Below, one piece after another: positions 56,858 through 64,000 of a stretch of 64,000 nt of DNA. The notes beneath the pieces are model-generated. The model had not been told where the DNA came from, did not search any database, and was given only the letters and a program-made list of their open reading frames with translations. Both the position numbers and the translations under genes were made by a program. Numbering within the stretch: the stretch's first letter is position 1; each line of letters opens with the position of its first letter. The DNA is from Rhipidocladum racemiflorum. Its lineage: Eukaryota; Streptophyta; Magnoliopsida; Poales; Poaceae. Location: positions 67,286,854-67,350,853 of the forward strand of contig CM070580.1 of assembly GCA_036346355.1 (NCBI GenBank), read 5' to 3'.

Positions 56858-58496
56858 TGTAACACCCCGGCATTTAATATGCCCGAATGCTACCAAACAT
56901 AGACTAAGCAACCTCTAAATACCAAAATTACAAGTAAATTACAGCAAAGGAGCAAGTGCTAATACCAAAAATTTCGGGAGCATCTCCTTTGTTTTTCCAT
57001 GATTCGGACCAACAACAAAGCATCACAAGTTATATCATAACAGAAAGCATCTAAAACAGCAATAACAGGTGACATAGCAACAATATAAGTCCAAGATAAA
57101 GCATTCAACCACTTCATGAGCTAAACGAAATAAATAATAAGACCGAGCACACGGTTAAGCAATTCTCCAAGTTTCATGGCATTACTTTTATTATCATGAC
57201 TCCAAATGATAACACTGTCTAATTTGTGTGGAGCTACGTGTAGATGTGTAGCTAAACCCTTTTTCCCGCATGCTGGTTTCATGGTACCTAAGAAAAACAA
57301 CATAAACACAAGCGTGAGTTCATCACTCAGCAAGTATATTGCAATGGAACAAGAAAATACATTCCAATACCTTCATCACCACTTTTCACATACGACATCA
57401 TACACATCTCATATTCATAGCGTAAGCATATCATTGACATCATCATAAATCATCCTCATATAACATCCTCACATGATGCAATGCAATGCAATGCAATGCG
57501 ATGCACATATCTCCTGGAAACTCATACCGGTATGGTTGAGTACACACCCGTCGGTGTGCACCCTCTCCCCCCTTCCATCCCGAAGATGGAGGGTGCCTAC
57601 TCCTCGCTTCCATACACCGCGGTGGATGGAATCACGATGTAGGACTTACTCATTGGCTCTCCAGAATAGTCATAACTTTCTCACCGACCTTCCCCGGACT
57701 AGTTATGACTTTCTCACCGCCCGGGCCATGTATCATGCCATGTATGCAAATATACCAACATCATATTTAACTTGTACATTAACACATGGCATCACAACAT
57801 AATAGACCGTAATTATCATATCGATGGCAAACATTAAAGCATGGCATGTGAACACATCATAAATTCAATTGCAACTCATCAAAACTAGCAACCTACAACT
57901 CGCTACCCATTCCAATACACTTGCCTCAACCACGGGCGTCGGATTGGCGAGAAGTAGAAGGCACTCCCGGGGTCACACCACCTTCGCCCAACGCACGAAA
58001 ACCCAATGGATCTCCTCCCGGTTCGCTCCTCGCTTCTCGCTCCTCGCTCCAATGGGCGGATCTTCGAGGTGCTGGGGTGGAGAGGCTACCCTAGGGCAGC
58101 AAGGGGTGGAGGAGAGGTGGTGGAGAGGTGGGGAGCAATGGGGGGCAATGGGGGAGGCGCATGCAAAGGGAGAGGGAGGGAGGTGGCGGCTAGGGCACCC
58201 AAGGGGGTGGGGGCGCACAAGGGGTGGTGGGGGCGCAAGCAAGGGCAGGGGGAGGCCCTTTTTACCAGCCCAAACAGGTATCCTACTCCCACATGGACTC
58301 AAACTCCTTCCCACCAAAGCCCACGACCCTTTCCCTTAGGCCCAAACTCCCCCGAAAAGGCCCAAACTCCCGGAAACGGCCCGGAAACGCAAATAAACCT
58401 CATACCGTATGCTTTCAACCTCAAATTTCATATTTCATAAAGTTTTTGACCTTAACATTCACATTAAATAATGTCACACCATTTCGTAGTGTCACA
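56858..58496 (-). repeat. 3' LTR of second family-C element
   Basis: 1639 bp, TGTAACACCCCGG...CGTAGTGTCACA on the plus strand. It carries the TGCAT-type microsatellite near 57478-57500 and the paired CGGTGAGAAAGT motif in reverse near 57665-57720. Confidence 0.9.
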
Positions 58497-58509
58497 TTCT
58501 TCCCCCCTT
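58497..58509 (-). promoter_or_regulatory. polypurine tract, second family-C element
   Basis: TTCTTCCCCCCTT on the plus strand directly after the LTR end. Confidence 0.88.
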
Positions 58510-61500
58510 CAACAGGATTCGACCCCGAATCCGAGACACGCCACTTCGCAAACAACCAAATCAAAGGGAGTTATGGTTCACGCCTCAGAACACGCTTAGA
58601 AGCCCCTACGATTTGCACCAGCCAGCACTCAGAGGCAAGGAGCTAAGGATCAAAGACTGACAGCTCTAAAGATAACTCACATTCAAAACTTGCCAGAATT
58701 CTTACTCAACATTGAAACACAAAAGCACTCATATACGGCCTCAGCACAACCCAAGCGGTAGGTTAAAGTCCCAAACAGACCACGAAAAAAAAACGGTCTC
58801 ACACTCCTCATTCCATGCATTCCTTGGCACTAAAGTGCCCGATCCATTTAACCAAAGCCACTCTCCAGAAGGACATGGTACCAACTTCTAGATCTATCTT
58901 CCGCTCCCACGCACAAAAGTGATTCACGTCTCAACCTCTCAACTGTGGTTCGTCGTATTCAAGACGACGCAAACCAAGTGAGACACAACACTCTAAGATC
59001 GGCGACAAAAGATCCAATACTCTTCAAAAACAGAAAGCAATTACTAGCAACCACCAAGTGGTCCACTAATCATTGGATCAACCCTACAGAGGAACACCTC
59101 AATGACATTTCTCCAAGAAAGTTATAATTGGGTCATACCCAACCTTCCTTTTACTCTTCACTTCCAAACTAGTTACGATCAACCACTAGCAACGCCTAAT
59201 ATCTTAGGTCATTACCAATCCACACTAAATTTTCCTTTCTTAGAAGGTCTCGCCCTCGCATTCTTCCTTTCAAAGAATCAGAACAAAGGGTACAATCATT
59301 GAGTAAGCTCAACCAAAACCCATGAACCCAAACTGATCCACATACAACAACTCGAACTCCAAAGCGCTAAAAGCCACTTTGGAAAGAATTCGACAATAAC
59401 CAAAGAGCATTTATTTTAACTTCCTAAGCCAAGACGCAAGGGAAACACAAATCTCCTACACCACAACCAACATACCAGAAATTCTTCATTCTTTCATACT
59501 AGAAAGAATTGGACATCTCGATTCATGACATGAATGCACATTCTTCAAGAGCACTCTGGATTAGTCATATATCCATATATGACTTTCTCACCGACCTGGC
59601 TCATCGACTCCTTTATCATTGAACATTTATAAACGATGCCATGCTTCGTTTTCACCATTCGCTCATCATATAACAACAATACCAAAAAGTCATTCACCAA
59701 AAGACTTCTTGCTCGGTATCACATGATTGAAATACACATAACACTGACGGTTGCGCTAAATCATATAGACTATGACGGCAACATCGTTAACAACAAAACA
59801 CCACATCGTGTGAAAACCCATCATCCATTTAAAACTAACCTTGCAAAACCTCGCAAAATCAAACTCAACCTTTTGGAACAGAACATCGACTCCAAAGTCA
59901 AACATCTGCACACACAACAACCGCAAATTCTCTTCTTCTTTTTCAAAGAGAAAGAGAAATTCATTTCAAAAGGGAACACTTCACTAACAAAATCACTTAT
60001 GAACCATTCATAAAATCCACCTTGTGAAGCATTTTCAAACACCGCACACATTTTCAAATAACTCCAACTCTAGCCAAATGGAGTTACAAATTGAATCTCG
60101 AGAATCTTCAACACAACCTACTAAGACCTTCTGCTTCCTTTAAAATTTACTCCAAAGATGATTCAGTGCGAACGCGAAGGAGCGCGATCTACTCAAAGAC
60201 TTTTGGGTGTAAAATCATACACATAGCACAAACTAAACAAAATAGCCAAAACCAAAGATTGGCACCAATAGCTACGGGTTTTAGGGAAACTCGGAAACAC
60301 AACACAAGGATACCTTGACCGGAGGCATTCAACCAAAATGGCAAACAACCACACCAGTTCAAAAGGTTTTAAACACCAGCTCAGCATGAATCCCACCATA
60401 ACTTGTATTCCACTACACTTACCATTTAAGCATTCAATACTCACTATTTACTCATCAAGAGAGTCCAACCGGATTTAACAAAATTTTACATAACAATTTC
60501 TTTCTCTGGTTACCATTCCCAACACTTTTAATTAAGGTTTAAGATGCTTATCACAAAGACACCCAACCATGACTACATTGACATGATCCCCACGGATCAC
60601 CAAATCATATAACAACGTATTCTATATTTCAAACATAGTACTTCAACAGCTACTTGAGCATGGTCAACCTATCAATTTTATACTATCCATACGTTAAAAT
60701 CTTGACAATTGAAACTTGTTCAATCAATAAAATGACTTCAACAAATAAGTAATATCTTTACAAGATAAAATTCGTAATTAGGATTCTAAGATATGCATTC
60801 ATTAAGATTAAAATCTTGCATCATGATTATTATCCATTGTTCATCCCATCACAACATGTACTCGACATAATACCACAGTTTTACACTTTTCTTCTATTGG
60901 ATCAATGGTTTCCAACAATTAACAACACTACCAAGGCGTCAATATCAATTCTTTGCATAATCATCAATCAACAACATTGCTTTTAGCTACCCTATACATC
61001 AGTTATAACAAAACTACCACCACACAACATACTCCAACTATTAACTTAGATTTAATAAGTTAGATCAGCACAATGTTCTTAACAACATCATTAACAAATA
61101 GTCTTATGTCTTCTCAATTGATATCAAAACTAGCATTGTAGAGACACAACTGCATACTTCCAAATATACTAGTAGTTTGCAACAACATAAATAGCAACTC
61201 TAATCAACTTCCAAATTAAAGACACTAGTCAACATGATTAAATTTCTCTATTAACATGTAAAATTAGAACATCTTTGACAACCAACAAAGTTTCTTTAAC
61301 AATATCAGCAGTCTATATCATCTTAATGTTCTAACTATGCTTCAGGGTTTAATTCTTTAAACATTATCGGGGGTCATAAGCACTTTTATAACAAAGCAAC
61401 AGATTCTAAGCATGTACATTAACGCATTCAATCATTCTCGCTAAGAGTAAACTACAACACTAGTAGTCTATTTATTCTCAAGCTAGAGATAACAACCGCA

Positions 61501-62642
61501 TTGAATTGTTTCAACTAACAAATTAACTTAACAATACGTCATCCCATAAACCACATTGGTACATGCTACAAAACATGCTACACAACAATTCTTACTAGGG
61601 ACAAACGATTTCAGTCAAAAGACTACTTACTTTGTTTGCAGCATTTTAGTTTTAAAACTCATCCCAAATTCATAAGAAAACTTGACTCTCAAAATTGCAA
61701 TGAGACAAACCCAAACTTGGTCATGCAATGGAATTCTCCAAAACCTTTTAAATCTCAAAGACTCCCATAGGAGGGAACCAAGCGATCAAACAAACCTTTG
61801 CGGACATAGGCACAAAACATAAATCGACACAACTTAACTTTTTGCACATGCTTCAATAACTTCTTTTAAACTCAGAGTATGACACACAAGAACCAAAACT
61901 ATACTTTTCTTTGCAAGGCAACCAACAAAACCGGTGAAAAAGCGAAAAGGCGACCAAAAGACGCGCAACACAAAACTCTTCTTCTTTGTCTTCACCCAAA
62001 GAAGACAAAACCAAGAAACACCGAAGGGACACTGCGTGAAAAACCAATTCCAAACACTTTTCTTTTGATTTCAATCAACTAAAACCATGAAAACCAACCG
62101 AAATCGACCATTAGAACAGTAAAGAGCATACGAAGGAATCCACCACCAAACTCTTCTATTTGACTCCAGTCAACTACCCGATTTACGACAAAAAGGGTAA
62201 GCACTCTTCTCCTACAGGGGTTAATAGTTCTTCGGTGATGGCGCTAACCGGCCACACCGTCAAACCTCACCCTTACTATGAAATAAGAGAGGTGGCCGAA
62301 ACCCTTCGGCACCAAAACCCCACTTTATCACAACAACAAGAACAATTCAATCATTTATCTCATAGACATAGCAACATGCATTATCAAATGAAGCATTCAA
62401 CATCATAGCTTAAATACAACATTTAAGCGTAAAGAAACGATACCCATACACTTTCCTATTGTGCATCCATTGTGTGTCAAATTTTAGATTTAGTTATACC
62501 ACTTTTGCAAGTTTTAATGTTGCTATCCTATGACAAAATTTTAGTTGAAACCTAAGCCATGTTTCTAAGTTATTCCACATCACATTTTAGTTGTACCCTA
62601 TAGCATGACACTAAAAATACACATTCCAAGGACCTATAGCCC
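58510..62642 (-). other. internal region of second family-C element, no gag-pol
   Basis: About 4.1 kb. It aligns in reverse with 7781-11853, including the hairpin motif (59558-59595). The frame at 62160-62408 is antisense to the element and matches the antisense frame 8054-8260 of the first copy. No retroviral protein motif in any frame. Confidence 0.8.
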
Positions 62643-62654
62643 GCTCTGATACCA
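62643..62654 (-). promoter_or_regulatory. primer-binding site (initiator Met tRNA), second family-C element
   Basis: GCTCTGATACCA on the plus strand, two bases from the LTR at 62657. Confidence 0.93.
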
Positions 62655-62656
62655 AC

Positions 62657-64000
62657 TGTAACACAACGGCATTTAATATGCCCGAATGCTACCAAACATA
62701 GACTAAGCAACCTCTAAATACCACAATCACAAGTAAATTACAGCAAAGGAGCAAGTGCTAATACCAAAAATTTCGGCAGCATCTCCTTTGTTTTTCCATG
62801 ATTTGGAGCAACAACAAAGCATCACAAGTTATATCATAACAGAAAGCATCTAAAACAGCAATAACAGGTGACATAGCAACAATATAAGTCCAGGATAAAG
62901 CATTCAACCACTTCATGAGCTAAACGAAACAAATAATAAGACCGAGCACACGGTTAAGCAATTCTCCAAGTTTCATGGCATTACTTTTATTATCATGACT
63001 CCAAATGATAACACTGTCTAATTTGTGTGGAGCTACGTGTAGATGTGTAGCTAAACCCTTTTTCCCGCATGCCGGTTTCATGGTACCTAAGAAAAACAAC
63101 ATAAACACAAGCGTGAGTTCATCACTCAGCAAGTATATTGCAATGGAACAAGAAAATACATTCCAATACCTTCATCACCACTTTTCACATACGACATCAT
63201 ACACATCTCATATTCATAGCGTAAGCATATCATTGACATCATCATAAATCATCCTCATATAACATCCTCACATGATGCAATGCAATGCGATGCACATATC
63301 TTCAGAAAACTCATACCGGTATGGTTGAGTACACACCCGTCGGTGTGCACCCTCTCCCCCCTTCCATCCCGAAGATGGAGGGTGCCTACTCCTCGCTTCC
63401 ATACACCGCGGTGGATGGAATCACGATGTAGGACTTACTCATTGGCTCTCCGGAATAGTCATAACTTTCTCACCGACCTTCCCCGGACTAGTTATGACTT
63501 TCTCACCGCCCGGGCCATGTATCATGCCATGTATGCAAGTATGCCAACATCATATTTAACTTGTACATTAACACATGGCATCACAACATAATAGACCGTA
63601 ATTATCATATCGATGGCAAACATTAAAGCATGGCATGTGAACACATCATAAATTCAATTGCAACTCATCAAAACTAGCAACCTACAACTCGCTACCCATT
63701 CCAATACACTTGCCTCAACCACGGGCGTCGGATTGGCGAGAAGTAGAAGGCACTCCCGGGGTCACACCACCTTCGCCCAACGCACGAAAACCCAATGGAT
63801 CTCCTCCCGGTTCGCTCCTCGCTCCTCGCTCTAATGGACGGATCTTCGAGGTGCTGGGGTGGAGAGGCTACCCTAGGGCAGCAAGGGGTGGAGGAGAGGT
63901 GGTGGAGAGGTGGGGAGCAATGGGGGGCAATGGGGGAGGCGCATGCAAAGGGAGAGGGAGGGAGGTGGCGGCTAGGGCACCCAAGGGGGTGGGGGGGCAC
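62657..64000 (-). repeat. 5' LTR of second family-C element (truncated by window end)
   Basis: TGTAACACAACGGCATTT... nearly identical to 56858 onward. Visible differences include CC to AA near the LTR end and two fewer ATGCA units near 63278. Confidence 0.9.

Larger units (their letters stand above)
56858..64000 (-). mobile_element. second non-autonomous family-C element (right end outside window)
   Basis: On the plus strand: 3' LTR in reverse (56858-58496), polypurine tract in reverse, internal region (58510-62642), primer-binding site in reverse (62643-62654), and 5' LTR in reverse from 62657 to the window end. Like the inner copy at 6013-13648 it has no gag or pol. The candidate left TSD is CAAAG (56853-56857); its partner would be past 64000. 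Confidence 0.9.

Noticed and set aside
1..64000. Host protein-coding genes
   Set aside because: Every frame with recognisable motifs belongs to a transposable element. The remaining frames are short, shadow or low complexity.

Overview
This window is a nested block of plant transposable elements. I see no host gene, tRNA, rRNA or CRISPR array. The organism is a flowering plant with a repeat-rich genome, and a grass seems most likely. The evidence is Tekay/Del-type and Tat-type Ty3-gypsy retrotransposons, a CACTA transposon with TNP2 domains, a small hAT element with a TAGGGATG terminus, and long GC-rich LTRs with initiator-Met tRNA primer-binding sites. The grass assignment is an inference.

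The layout resolves into nested insertions bounded by exact or near-exact target-site duplications (TSDs). (1) The base layer on the left is a decayed Tat-lineage gypsy element on the minus strand. Its integrase and second (archaeal-type) RNase H lie at about 1820-3589, and its RNase H, reverse transcriptase and protease at about 45741-47660. (2) A solo LTR of family B (minus) is inserted there with TSD ATGCT. It is now split into 3595-4350, 17482-17931 and 43400-45735. (3) Family B is interrupted by two things. One is a 5'-truncated non-autonomous element of family C (about 4351-17481), which itself carries a complete family-C element (6013-13648, TSD TTAAG). The other is a solo LTR of family A (plus; 17932-21080 and 42954-43394, TSD GTTAA). 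(4) The solo LTR-A is interrupted by a same-family chromovirus in opposite orientation (21081-42948, TSD GCTAT). This is a tandem array with three LTRs and two internal regions, each with ORF0, gag, protease, RT/RNase H, integrase and chromodomain remains.

Right of 47.7 kb is a CACTA transposon on the minus strand. Its TNPA-like gene (about 47713-49267) is split by a 788-bp hAT element (48137-48924, 8-bp TSD). Next come a 200-bp foldback, two short repeat arrays and the TNP2 C-terminal part (about 51147-52433). TNP2 is cut by an A-related LTR (52434-56857), which is itself split by a family-B solo LTR (53145-56251). From 56858 to the window end is a second complete-looking family-C non-autonomous element on the minus strand.

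Family C has LTRs, a primer-binding site and a polypurine tract but no gag-pol, so it must borrow proteins from an autonomous relative. The family-A array encodes a full chromovirus set, but both copies are full of small indels. Many of these indels sit at CAG/CTG/CCGG contexts, which suggests that some frameshifts are sequencing artefacts at methylated CHG sites.
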